From contig NZ_JAEDCO010000001.1 in NCBI RefSeq assembly GCF_016294135.1, forward strand, positions 62,001 through 126,000: a DNA stretch of 64,000 bases. Reading direction: 5' to 3'. Source of the DNA: Methanobrevibacter ruminantium. Its GTDB lineage: Archaea > Methanobacteriota > Methanobacteria > Methanobacteriales > Methanobacteriaceae. The notes under the pieces are model-generated. The model ran no database searches, had not been told where the DNA came from, and saw only the letters and a list, made by a program, of their open reading frames with translations. The translations under genes were made by a program, and so were the position numbers. Shown piece after piece: positions 18,580-27,278 of this stretch; the stretch's first letter is position 1; each line of letters opens with the position of its first letter.

Positions 18580-18650
18580 ACTAACAATCGTTAGTTTTAT
18601 ATATCAATGCCAACATAATAAAATACAATCTTAACTAACAAATGTTAGTT
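18580..18650 (+). promoter_or_regulatory. TetR-GNAT promoter flanked by two CTAAC palindromes
   Basis: Operator 1 is ACTAAC-AATC-GTTAGT (18580-18595), abutting a TTTATATAT box (18596-18604). Operator 2 is AACTAAC-AAAT-GTTAGTT (18633-18650), covering the expected start about 25 nt after the TATA box. The two centres are 54 bp apart. Arms are identical in sequence, as expected for one dimeric TetR-type protein, most likely the product of the next gene. Confidence 0.72.
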
Positions 18651-18708
18651 TTATGATTTATTTTTAATTTCATTTTAATAATTTCATTTTAATAAAAAAG
18701 ATGATAAT

Positions 18709-20049
18709 ATGGCTAAAAAGAATACAAAAGAAAAGATATTTGATGTTTCCATTGACTTATTCTCACAATATGGATATGATGGGGTTTCTATACGGCAAAT
18801 AGCTAAGGAAGTTGGAATAAAGGAAAGCTCCATTTATAATCACTATCAAAGCAAGGAATCAATATTAGAATCCATATTAAGCTATTACATTAACGAAATG
18901 CTAAAGGAAGAGGCTCCTGTAATGCAACCTAAGGAAAATCTGAATATGGATTTTGACCATTTCTATAAGGAAGGAATCGATAGATTCATCTCAAAACTCT
19001 CTGAAGAGAAGATGATGAAGATTACAAGGATATTCCTGGTTGAATCCTATCATAACGAAAAGATAAAGAAATTTGTAAAGGAAGCAATTATAGGGTATGC
19101 AATCAATGGCTGGGAAGACCTCTTTAATCTAATGAAAGAAATGAACTTCATCAAGAAGGATGCTGACATAAAACAACTTGCAGAATCATTCTATTACTAT
19201 GGATTATTCCTATTGTACGAACACTTCATAATAAATTATCCAGAAGATGATGAGAAATTCCTAATTGATTTCAAAAGAAGAACAACAAATCATATGAAAA
19301 TACTCTTCAATTCCGTAAAGATTGATGCTAAAGATAAGGGCAAGGATTATGATTTAAAAAATAGGGAAAATGATGAATCCTACAATAAAACAATCAGATT
19401 GGAAGAGGAAAAGGACTATCTAAAAGTTGAAAATCTTGTAAGAGATGCCTTTTGGAACGTTTATCGCCCAGGAGCTTATGAGCATTATATAGTCCATAAC
19501 TTAAGAGATGATTCAAGTTTCATAAAGGACTTGGCATACATAATAGAGGAAAATGATGAAATCATCGGCCATATAAACTATTCAAACGGCAGATTGAATC
19601 TTTATAAGGAAAATAGATATGGAGTGGACATTAAAGTCAGTGAAGGAAGTGGAAAGGCAACTGTCCTTGGACCAATAGCTATCGATTCGGAATATCAAAG
19701 CAATGGCTATGGATCAAAATTAATAAGACATACATTAAAGCTCGCAGAAGATATGAACATCCCATTTATCTTTGTAATAGGTGATGAGGAATACTACAGC
19801 AGATTCGGTTTCGAAAGTGCATCAAAATACAATATTTACCTTGAAGAAACAGACACTGAAGATGAAAATCCATTTTTCATGATAAAAATATTGAATGGAA
19901 ATGAGAATACTTTAAAGAATCGGGATTATGATAAGGGAATATTCTACAATCCAGAAGTATTTGATGTTGATGAGAAGAGGGTAGATGAATTTGATGAAAA
20001 CTTTGAATATAAGGAAAAGAAGGTTCTTGAAGGACAATTAGACATATAA
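18709..20049 (+). CDS. Fusion of TetR/AcrR regulator and GNAT acetyltransferase
   Basis: A 446-residue protein with two modules. Residues 1 to about 200 are a TetR/AcrR regulator: HTH with KIFDVSIDLFSQYGYDGVSI and SIYNHYQSKESIL, then a helical ligand domain. After a charged linker (about 205-220) comes a GNAT domain of the YhbS type, with the acetyl-CoA loop GPIAIDSEYQSNGYGSKL near 320-337 and VIGDEEYYSRFGF near 360. The fusion joins a sensor/repressor to an enzyme in one chain; no frameshift or internal stop separates them. Two TetR-like palindromes flank its promoter. The flavoprotein gene starts 21 nt after its stop, so they are probably one operon. Substrate of the GNAT domain unknown. 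Confidence 0.85.
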   Translation: MAKKNTKEKIFDVSIDLFSQYGYDGVSIRQIAKEVGIKESSIYNHYQSKESILESILSYYINEMLKEEAPVMQPKENLNMDFDHFYKEGIDRFISKLSEEKMMKITRIFLVESYHNEKIKKFVKEAIIGYAINGWEDLFNLMKEMNFIKKDADIKQLAESFYYYGLFLLYEHFIINYPEDDEKFLIDFKRRTTNHMKILFNSVKIDAKDKGKDYDLKNRENDESYNKTIRLEEEKDYLKVENLVRDAFWNVYRPGAYEHYIVHNLRDDSSFIKDLAYIIEENDEIIGHINYSNGRLNLYKENRYGVDIKVSEGSGKATVLGPIAIDSEYQSNGYGSKLIRHTLKLAEDMNIPFIFVIGDEEYYSRFGFESASKYNIYLEETDTEDENPFFMIKILNGNENTLKNRDYDKGIFYNPEVFDVDEKRVDEFDENFEYKEKKVLEGQLDI

Positions 20050-20070
20050 AATTATTTTAAAGGTGTTATG

Positions 20071-20808
20071 ATGAAATACGTTATTATCAATGGATCTCCA
20101 AGAAAGAAAAATACATGGAGCATGGTTAAGCAAGCTAAAAGCAATTTAGGAGAAGACGCAGAATTTGAAGAAATTCAATTGATGAAAGCCAAACTGCCAA
20201 TGTGTAATGGCTGCTTTAAATGCATTATGGAAGGTGAAGACCATTGCCCTCATAATGAGATTGTGCAAGAAATTATGGAGAAGATCAAATGGGCAGATGG
20301 ATTAATAATAACAAGCCCAGTTTATGCAATGAATGTTACAGGACTCATTAAGAATTTCTTCGACCATACAGCTTACTTATATCATAGGCCAGAATTCTTT
20401 GACAAGAAAGCATTGATTGTTGTATCTACAGCAGGAGCTGGCCAAAAGGATGTTGCAAAATACATCGATGAAACCTTAAGGCATTGGGGATTCAATAAAA
20501 ACTATAAGATAACTTATGCCTGTGGCGGAAAGGACGACATCAATAGGGAAGAAATAAACAAGATTTCTCAAAAGTTCCATAAGGATGTATCTTCCAAGAA
20601 ACTTCATTCACCAAAACTTATGGATTTGATTTTCTACAATGTATGGAGAGCTATGGCATTAAGTGAAGACCCAATAGAAGCTGATGCTAAATACTGGGAA
20701 AACACTGGCTTGGTGAATCATGATTTTGCTCCAAATATAAACTTGGGAACATTGAAGAAGGCCTTTGCAAAAATAATGTTTTCCATACTTAAAAAAGTGA
20801 TGAAATAA
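20071..20808 (+). CDS. Flavodoxin-fold NAD(P)H/FMN oxidoreductase, iron-sulfur flavoprotein-like
   Basis: A 245-residue protein with the FMN-binding start VIINGSPRKKNTWSM. The cysteine pattern CNGCFKCIMEGEDHC (CX2CX2CX7C) near residues 49-63 matches the compact motif of archaeal iron-sulfur flavoproteins, so a 4Fe-4S cluster is plausible. SPVYAMNVTGLIKNFFD is the flavin-loop/dimer region. The C-terminal 70 residues are an extra helical tail. AGGTG lies 5-6 nt before the ATG at 20071 (an ATG at 20068 is too close). Downstream of the TetR-GNAT gene, so likely under the same control; electron transfer or detoxification role inferred. Confidence 0.78.
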   Translation: MKYVIINGSPRKKNTWSMVKQAKSNLGEDAEFEEIQLMKAKLPMCNGCFKCIMEGEDHCPHNEIVQEIMEKIKWADGLIITSPVYAMNVTGLIKNFFDHTAYLYHRPEFFDKKALIVVSTAGAGQKDVAKYIDETLRHWGFNKNYKITYACGGKDDINREEINKISQKFHKDVSSKKLHSPKLMDLIFYNVWRAMALSEDPIEADAKYWENTGLVNHDFAPNINLGTLKKAFAKIMFSILKKVMK

Positions 20809-20900
20809 AATGCATAAATTGAAAGGCAGTATCATACTAGAAAATTATTAAAGTCTTTAAAAATATAAAGATTATTGAGAAAATAATTCTTGGTAATCCT

Positions 20901-22010
20901 ATGAATCAATCTAAAAACACTGAATTATCTAAAACACCCTCAAAAAGAATATTCTATTACGATGTACTTAGAGCATTGGCAATAATTGGAATCGTATTCT
21001 GCCATGTCTCAGTTTCATACGTATCAAGAGATATAAATAGCCCTAATCTTTATATTTCTGTATTCTTCGACTGTTTTAGAGACTTTTCAATCCCTATTTT
21101 TGTAATGCTTAGTGGAGCCTTGCTCTTAGGTAAAAAAGACACTTTAATAAAATTCTTTAAAAAGAGATTATCAAGACTATTCATACCTTTCCTGTTTTGG
21201 GTATTGGTTTACATAATATTTACAAGCGCAATGAGCCATGGATTTAACCTAGACAGTGCACTTAAGATAGTCTTTGGAACAGCGGGAACACTGGGAGTTC
21301 ATTTCTGGTTCGTTTGGATGATTATAATAGCTTATGTTGGAATATTCATAATAAACAAAGTGATGCAATTAGATATGAACATAAATGATTTCAATAAGAA
21401 ATTCATCACAATTTTAGCAATTCTTTCTGTAATTTACATATGCTTGAGCCATTACTACATTATCAATCCATATACTCCCCAATTAACATATTACCTTTCT
21501 TTCCTTGCTTATATAATAATTGGATACTTCTTGGCAAAATGTGACTTCTTGGAAAAAAGAATTGATGGAAAATATCTTATCGCAACCACAACTTTGTTAT
21601 TTATAGGATCTTACCTTTGGTACATATTCTGTTTTGTAGTTCCAAGGTCTCATTTAGTACATCAATTCGTTAGATTAAGCTATTTCAATCTATTGATACT
21701 TTTCATGTCTGCAAATGCGTTCTTGCTGTTTAAATACCTATCAAAGACCAAAGCATTCATTAGTATGGAAAATAATCAATTAGGAAATGCATTTACAACA
21801 ATAAGCAATTACAGTTATGGAATTTATCTTATTCATTACTTGGTTTTATATTGCATAAAAATCAATTTAATAAAATTCATCAATTTCACTCAAGGCAGCT
21901 CATTGGTTTGGATACCTCTTTTAGTGATTCTTACAACAGCAATCAGTTTAGCAATTCTATCTATTTTAGATAAGATTCCATATTTGGATAAGGTAACTGG
22001 AAAGAAATAA
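20901..22010 (+). CDS. Acyltransferase 3 family membrane protein
   Basis: A 369-residue integral membrane acyltransferase with about ten hydrophobic segments. The family signature is at the N-terminus: YYDVLRALAIIGIVFCHVS with the catalytic-type histidine, then DFSIPIFVMLSGALLL and KKRLSRLFIPFLFWVLVY. Members O-acetylate cell-surface glycans or other polymers using acyl-CoA. It follows the flavoprotein gene by 92 bp and may be co-transcribed. Acceptor unknown; wall pseudomurein or surface glycans are candidates by inference only. Confidence 0.83.
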   Translation: MNQSKNTELSKTPSKRIFYYDVLRALAIIGIVFCHVSVSYVSRDINSPNLYISVFFDCFRDFSIPIFVMLSGALLLGKKDTLIKFFKKRLSRLFIPFLFWVLVYIIFTSAMSHGFNLDSALKIVFGTAGTLGVHFWFVWMIIIAYVGIFIINKVMQLDMNINDFNKKFITILAILSVIYICLSHYYIINPYTPQLTYYLSFLAYIIIGYFLAKCDFLEKRIDGKYLIATTTLLFIGSYLWYIFCFVVPRSHLVHQFVRLSYFNLLILFMSANAFLLFKYLSKTKAFISMENNQLGNAFTTISNYSYGIYLIHYLVLYCIKINLIKFINFTQGSSLVWIPLLVILTTAISLAILSILDKIPYLDKVTGKK

Positions 22011-22064
22011 TAAATAAAAAATATTTGAAATTTACATAAAAATGCATATTAAAAAAGTGATTTT

Positions 22065-22760
22065 ATGATTGGAAACAGTTGGGATAATGTTTTAGAAGAG
22101 GAATTTGAAAAGGAATACTTCCAAGAAATAAAAGAATTTGTAGAAGCAGAATACAAAACCAAAACAATCTACCCTCCAAAAGATGAAATATTCAATGCTT
22201 TCAAGCTATGTCCAATAGACAATGTGAAAGTTGTCATATTAGGCCAAGACCCCTATCATGAAGAAGGACAGGCACATGGACTTGCTTTCTCAACACCTGA
22301 AGGACATCCAATCCCAAGATCTCTAAAAAATATCTTTAAGGAAATAGAATCAGAATACGGTTATCCAATTCCAGAATCAGGATGCCTTGAATCCTGGGCA
22401 AAACAAGGAGTTTTCTTACTCAATACTGTACTCACTGTCGAAGAGGGAAATGCAAACTCACACAGCAAATGCGGATGGCAAACATTTACAGACAATGTAA
22501 TAAGCATCTTAAACCAAGAGAATCATCATATCGTTTTCCTGTTATGGGGAAAACAGGCAGAGCTCAAAAGGGAATTAATTGATAATCCTAATCATTTAGT
22601 GCTCACATCATCTCATCCAAGCCCATTTTCTGCAAGAAGAGGATTCTTTGGATGCAATCATTTCAAATTAGCTAATGAATTCCTCAAAGAAAACAATTTA
22701 GAAGAAATTGATTGGAGAATCAATAACTCATCTAAGGGCCAGCAAACTCTTTTTAAATAA
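22065..22760 (+). CDS. ung: Uracil-DNA glycosylase, family 1
   Basis: Removes uracil from DNA for base-excision repair. The 231-residue protein is full length. The water-activating motif GQDPYHEEGQAHGLAFS lies near residues 62-78 and the DNA-intercalation motif HPSPFSARRGFFG near 185-197; LLWGKQA lies between. GTGAT precedes the ATG. Family 1 UDG is common in bacteria and eukaryotes but uncommon in archaea, which mainly use families 4 and 5, so acquisition from bacteria is likely. Confidence 0.95.
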   Translation: MIGNSWDNVLEEEFEKEYFQEIKEFVEAEYKTKTIYPPKDEIFNAFKLCPIDNVKVVILGQDPYHEEGQAHGLAFSTPEGHPIPRSLKNIFKEIESEYGYPIPESGCLESWAKQGVFLLNTVLTVEEGNANSHSKCGWQTFTDNVISILNQENHHIVFLLWGKQAELKRELIDNPNHLVLTSSHPSPFSARRGFFGCNHFKLANEFLKENNLEEIDWRINNSSKGQQTLFK

Positions 22761-22827
22761 TTTATTTTCTATTTTTAGCTTCTTTTAAAAAAATTTTAAT
22801 ATTCCAAATATCATTCAGTGATAAACA

Positions 22828-22850
22828 GTTTCTTAGGAAACATTTATATA
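22828..22850 (+). promoter_or_regulatory. MarR-MATE promoter with palindrome beside the TATA box
   Basis: Palindrome GTTTC-TTAG-GAAAC (22828-22841) ends two bases before the TATA box TTTATATA (22843-22850), so a bound dimer would cover the BRE. The TATA box is 23 nt from the ATG at 22873 with no ribosome-binding site, implying a leaderless transcript. Confidence 0.55.
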
Positions 22851-22872
22851 TTTCAAAATCCAACTATCAAAT

Positions 22873-23319
22873 ATGACAGCAAAGAAAATGCAGCGGGATA
22901 AATTTGATTCAATGCCTTTTATTGCACTGATACATCACATATCAAGAAATAAATTAAGATATTCCCAGAAAAACCCAAACCATATAGATATGGTTCATGA
23001 AGGCCAATATTTGATGGAAATCTATAAAAGGAAAAATTTGTCTCAGGATGACTTGGCGACTATTTTTGGTCAAAGCAAAGGAACAATAGCTAAAGCTTTA
23101 AGAAAATTGGAAGACCATGAATATGTTGAAAGAGTCATTGATGAAAATAATAGAAGAAAATACATCTTAAATATAACGAAAAAAGGAGAACAATTAGCTA
23201 TTCTATTAGAAAATGATTTGAATAATTGGGAAGAACAGGTTGGAATAGACAAATTAGATGACTATGCAAAAGACCAATTAAGAGAAATAGCTAGAAAAAC
23301 AGAGGAAATATTAAAATAA
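22873..23319 (+). CDS. MarR family transcriptional regulator
   Basis: A 148-residue winged-helix protein. The recognition region LSQDDLATIFGQSKGTIAKALRKLEDHEYVERV (in part) spans about residues 56-90, followed by the wing ENNRRKYILNITKKGEQL. MarR proteins usually repress efflux genes and release DNA on binding small aromatic or toxic compounds. The MATE exporter begins 28 bp downstream in the same direction, the classical pairing. The palindrome next to its TATA box is the likely operator. Confidence 0.9.
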   Translation: MTAKKMQRDKFDSMPFIALIHHISRNKLRYSQKNPNHIDMVHEGQYLMEIYKRKNLSQDDLATIFGQSKGTIAKALRKLEDHEYVERVIDENNRRKYILNITKKGEQLAILLENDLNNWEEQVGIDKLDDYAKDQLREIARKTEEILK

Positions 23320-23347
23320 TGATTATCATTAAAGATTGGGGATTAAT

Positions 23348-24712
23348 ATGGCAAATAAAAATGTAGAACTAATGAGAGGAGCACCGGAAATAGCAGTTAA
23401 AAAGCTTGCTATTCCAATCATGATATCCATGCTACTTACAGCATCCTACAATATCATAGATGGTATTTGGGTAGCAGGACTTGGACAGGCTGCAATAGCT
23501 GGAATCGGTTTTGTAACACCTATTTTCATGATATTGAATGGTGTGAGCGTAGGTCTTGGAAGTGGTGCTACAAGTAGTATAAGTCGTTTTGTAGGAGCTA
23601 AAAACCATGAAGGTGCCAATAAATCTGCAGCACATGCTCTTTTAATATTTTTAGTGGCTTCAATCATACTTACAGTAATCCTATTATCCGTTCAGGAACC
23701 TTTGCTTCGAACTTATGGGGCAAGCGGACAAAACCTTGCTGAAGGTATTAAATACGGAACCCCTCTATTTTTAGGCCTTATTGCATTCATGTTCGGTAAC
23801 GGAGGAAGCGGTATCCTTCGTGGTGAAGGTGATATGAAAAGGGCAATGTATGCAATGATTGTCTCTGTAGTCCTTAATGCCATTCTTGACCCTATCTTCA
23901 TTTATGTAATGGGCTTAGGTTCTGCAGGAGCATCCCTTGCAACAATTGTAAGTGCTCTTGGATCTGCATCAGTAATCCTGTACTGGATACTAATCAAAAA
24001 GGACACCTATGTGAATGTCAACTTAAAAGAGTTTAAATTCGACTTAAAAATAACTAAAGACATCTTGAAGGTAGGAATTCCAGCATCTATGGACATGTTC
24101 ATGATGTCCCTTGCAGTAAGCTTATATCTGGTTTTCATCTCAACAATTGGAGGAGAATACGGTATTGCATCATTCACTTCAGGACAAAGGTTATACCTCT
24201 TTGCAATAATGCCTCTTACAGCAATAGGTAGTGCAGTTGCTGCTGTTTCAGGAAGCGCATATGGTGCTAAAAACGGAGATTATCTATCAAGGGCTCATTT
24301 ATATGGTGTTAAATTTGGTGTAGCATTTGGAACAGCTGTTACAATAATACTTGTTGCATTTGCACCACAGCTTGCAACATTGTTTGCATACACAAAAGAA
24401 ACAGCGGTTTTAGTTCCAGAGATTACAAGATTCTTGAGAATAGCTAGCCTTTGCCTTCCACTAACTGGAGCGGGAATGACTTCAAGTTTCCTCTATCAAG
24501 GAATGGGTAAGGGAACCATGAGCTTGATGTGGACAATCATCAGAGAAGTAATCTTTACAGTTACCGCAACATACACTCTCGGAATAGCATTAGGATGGGG
24601 ACTCGTCGGTATTTGGACAGGCCTTGCAACAGGAAGAATCCTTGCAAGTATCTTAAACTTCTCCTTTGCAAGATATACAATCAAGAAAGTGAGAGAGGAA
24701 TTCGGCACCTAA
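23348..24712 (+). CDS. MATE family multidrug efflux transporter
   Basis: A 454-residue, twelve-helix cation-coupled exporter of the DinF/NorM superfamily. Two homologous halves are visible. The first carries KLAIPIMISMLLTASYNIIDGIWVAGLG (in part), GIGFVTPIF and SGATSSISRFVGAKN. The second begins near ILKVGIPASMDMFMMSLAVSL. It probably exports drugs or metabolites. Start chosen at the ATG at 23348; the frame extends to a TTG at 23336 within the GGGGA region. Operon partner of the MarR gene. Confidence 0.92.
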   Translation: MANKNVELMRGAPEIAVKKLAIPIMISMLLTASYNIIDGIWVAGLGQAAIAGIGFVTPIFMILNGVSVGLGSGATSSISRFVGAKNHEGANKSAAHALLIFLVASIILTVILLSVQEPLLRTYGASGQNLAEGIKYGTPLFLGLIAFMFGNGGSGILRGEGDMKRAMYAMIVSVVLNAILDPIFIYVMGLGSAGASLATIVSALGSASVILYWILIKKDTYVNVNLKEFKFDLKITKDILKVGIPASMDMFMMSLAVSLYLVFISTIGGEYGIASFTSGQRLYLFAIMPLTAIGSAVAAVSGSAYGAKNGDYLSRAHLYGVKFGVAFGTAVTIILVAFAPQLATLFAYTKETAVLVPEITRFLRIASLCLPLTGAGMTSSFLYQGMGKGTMSLMWTIIREVIFTVTATYTLGIALGWGLVGIWTGLATGRILASILNFSFARYTIKKVREEFGT

Positions 24713-24771
24713 TTTTCAATTTAATTAAATAACTGAGGATTAGAACCTTTTTCCAATTTCATAAGCTTCCT

Positions 24772-25269
24772 TCAATTTTTTGGCTGAGTCCTTACATCAC
24801 CTAAACTTCCAACATCCAAGACATCCATCACTTCATAACCCATATTCATCATGAAATGCTGTATCTTTGAAAGCCCAATGTAAGAGTCATAATATCCTTC
24901 AGGACCTAAATGAGTGAAAATAAGCACAACTTTACCGGATAATGGAATCAAAGGATTGTGTGTTATGCCATAAAACCTGTCAATGAGAACCTTCAATGCA
25001 CCAGTCATTTGGCCAAAATAGATAGGGCTTGAAACAATGAGCCCATCTGCCTTTGCGATTTCATGAGTTACTGTTAACCCATCATCACGGACACAATCTT
25101 TTCCTTGCATGCAAACTCCACATGCACGGCAAGGATGAACCTCCAAATCACTGATATAATACTTCTTGACATTATGTCCTTTTTCTTCTGCACCTTTAAT
25201 CATTTCATCCAATAGCATGTCTGTATTTCCATGCTTTCTTGGAGAACCCATAATAGCTACGATATCCAT
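24772..25269 (-). CDS. NADPH-dependent FMN reductase / iron-sulfur flavoprotein-like, C-terminus frameshifted
   Basis: Flavodoxin-fold protein opening MDIVAIMGSPRKHGNTDML, with CRACGVCMQGKDC (CX2CX2CX5C) near residues 48-60 and SPIYFGQMTGALKVLIDRFYG as the flavin loop. The frame ends abnormally after LGDV (RTQPKN). Restoring one A near 24789-24795 gives KDSAKKLKEAYEIGKRF and a stop at 24740, a typical C-terminus for the family, so a single-base deletion has replaced the last 17 or so residues. It may still fold. Start at the ATG at 25269, after GGGGAT. The gene is convergent with MATE and sits beside another frameshifted gene. Confidence 0.75.
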   Translation of the reverse strand: MDIVAIMGSPRKHGNTDMLLDEMIKGAEEKGHNVKKYYISDLEVHPCRACGVCMQGKDCVRDDGLTVTHEIAKADGLIVSSPIYFGQMTGALKVLIDRFYGITHNPLIPLSGKVVLIFTHLGPEGYYDSYIGLSKIQHFMMNMGYEVMDVLDVGSLGDVRTQPKN

Positions 25270-25326
25270 CAAATCCCCTTATTACAACTCACTTTATTAC
25301 AACTCACTTTATTAGAAATCCTCTTA

Positions 25327-26204
25327 TTACAAACCTCTTTTGCTTGATCTGATTTCAGATAACTTGTCCAAATCAAAATTTTCAATGCCGTATTGAAGAG
25401 ATTTCAATATGTTTTCCTTGTTTTCTCTAAAATTCACATTATTCAAATCCATTGAAATTGTATGATGAGTGATAAATCTGCCATCAAAGTCTAGATTTTC
25501 AATGAAAAGTTTCAACTCTTCCATAAGTCCCTTCTCAGACAATGGCTGGAATCTGCCTTTTCTATACAATCCCAATAAACCGGTTCCTTCAAATAAGACA
25601 AGCCCTCCTGTACCTACGACGGTAGGATTAGCCTGACTGAATATCTTTGCAGAATTTAGAGCATGCTCTTTTGTATGGGACTGACCAGCTACCCATTCAA
25701 GAATGTTAGCCAATATTCAATCCCTGCCTTATCCAATTTTTCACATTGCTCTAGAATATCTTGAGACTTGTAACCCTTATTTACAAAATCCAAGGTCCAG
25801 CCATCACCGCTTTCAGCACCGATATTCAACTCCAATATTCCCTTGTCCTTGAGTATCTTTAGTTCTTCAACAGTCTTGTCAGTTATATTGTCTACACGTG
25901 CTGCCATGGTCATTATTTCAATGTTTGGCAAGTACTTGTGCACCAAATCACAAATTGCATCCAATCTCTTAAAGTTTAATGCAAAAGGATCCGCACTAAG
26001 CAATTGCAAACGATTGGTTTCAGGATAAAAAGATGCAATTTCAGCCAAATCCTCTTCAATCCACTCCATAGGAGAAGGGTTATACTTAACGGCAGAGTAC
26101 ATATTGCAAAACTTGCACTTATTATGACTGCATCCTTGGGTAATCTCAAGCAAAGGAGAAGGAGGCTCATAAGGATTTCTATAAACTGTTCCAGTATAAT
26201 GCAT
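25327..26204 (-). pseudogene. Radical SAM protein, frameshifted
   Basis: Two overlapping frames form one protein of about 292 residues. The N-terminal part (26204 to about 25694) has the cluster motif GCSHNKCKFCNMY near residues 24-36, then the barrel strands NIEIMTMAARVDNI and LELNIGAESG. It ends prematurely after EYWLTFLNG. The second part continues with VAGQSHTKEHALNSAKIF and a C-terminal domain. One G missing from the GGG run at 25692-25694 (plus-strand CCC) explains the break. Either a real decayed gene or a sequence error. The family is an uncharacterised radical SAM group seen in anaerobes. GGAG lies 8 nt before the ATG at 26204. Confidence 0.82.
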
Positions 26205-26454
26205 GATTTAACTCCATAATATTTTAGTTTTTATTTTATATCCACATAATTATTTTGTTAATAATTTTTGTTAATATATAAAAAACATTTATTATAAATT
26301 TTGCATTTAGTTAAAGTTAGATGAAATATTTAGAAATAGCAAAAAAATAGAAAAGATTAGTAGATTAGATAAAATTAAAAAAATTTAGTAAAATGATAAA
26401 TGAATCATAAATTTAAGAAAAAGTTAGATAAATAAATTAAAAGAAAATAAGTAT

Positions 26455-26494
26455 AAAAAATATTAAAGAAAGATGTTAGGAAATAGCATCTTTC
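26455..26494 (-). terminator. trp operon terminator containing the trpA stop codon
   Basis: Stem GAAAGATG/CATCTTTC (8 bp, 26468-26494) with an 11-nt loop that contains the trpA stop codon (26476-26478). On the minus strand it is followed by TTTAATATTTTTT. Confidence 0.65.
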
Positions 26495-27261
26495 ATTGAC
26501 TTGACATAATTTGCAAGAGGCTCTTTTGCATTTTCTCCATGCTCTGCAATAATATTAACAATTGCACTTCCTACAATAACGCCATCAGCCACTTTTGCAA
26601 TATTTTCTGCCTGCTGCGGAGCATTTATACCAAAACCAACTGCAGCGGGAACATCAGTAACTTCCTTAATATCCTCTAAAATGGATTTTAAGTCTGTCCT
26701 AATCTCACTTCTCATTCCAGTGACTCCCAATGATGAAACAACATAAATAAATCCGCTTGATTCCCTTGCAATCATCTGAATACGCTCTTTTGAAGTAGGT
26801 GCAATCAAACTGATAATGTCAATGCCATACTTCTGAGTAACATCAAGAATTTCATCCTTCTCGTCATATGGTAGATCAGGTGAAATAATTCCACATACAT
26901 TAAGCTCTTGGCATCTCTTGAAGAACTTGTCATAGCCATAGTAGAATACCGGATTGATATAAGTCAGGAACACCAAAGGAACATCTGACTTTTCCCTGAT
27001 TTGCCTGATTGCCTCAAAAACATCATCAGTATTTGTATTGTTTGAAAGCGCTCTGATATTCGCTTCCTGAATGACAGGGCCTTCAGCTACAGGATCTGAA
27101 AATGGAATTCCTATCTCAACCAAGTCACATCCTGCCTCTTCCATAGCCAAAACATACTCTACAGTCTTTTCAATTGTAGGGTCTCCTGCAGTCAAGAATC
27201 CGATAAATGCTTTTCCATCCTTAAATGCATCAGCAATCTTTATATCTTTATTATCACTCAT
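26476..27261 (-). CDS. trpA: Tryptophan synthase alpha subunit
   Basis: Cleaves indole-3-glycerol phosphate to indole and glyceraldehyde 3-phosphate; indole passes to TrpB. About 261 residues of TIM barrel. VEIGIPFSDPVAEGPVIQ near 46-63 carries the catalytic Glu and Asp loop, and VGFGINAPQQA near 210 the phosphate site. Start chosen at the ATG at 27261, 8 nt after AGGAG; the GTG at 27270 would overlap that site. Last gene of trpEGDCFBA, 17 nt after trpB. Confidence 0.96.
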   Translation of the reverse strand: MSDNKDIKIADAFKDGKAFIGFLTAGDPTIEKTVEYVLAMEEAGCDLVEIGIPFSDPVAEGPVIQEANIRALSNNTNTDDVFEAIRQIREKSDVPLVFLTYINPVFYYGYDKFFKRCQELNVCGIISPDLPYDEKDEILDVTQKYGIDIISLIAPTSKERIQMIARESSGFIYVVSSLGVTGMRSEIRTDLKSILEDIKEVTDVPAAVGFGINAPQQAENIAKVADGVIVGSAIVNIIAEHGENAKEPLANYVKSMKDAIS

Positions 27262-27278
27262 TTCAAACACTCCTACAA

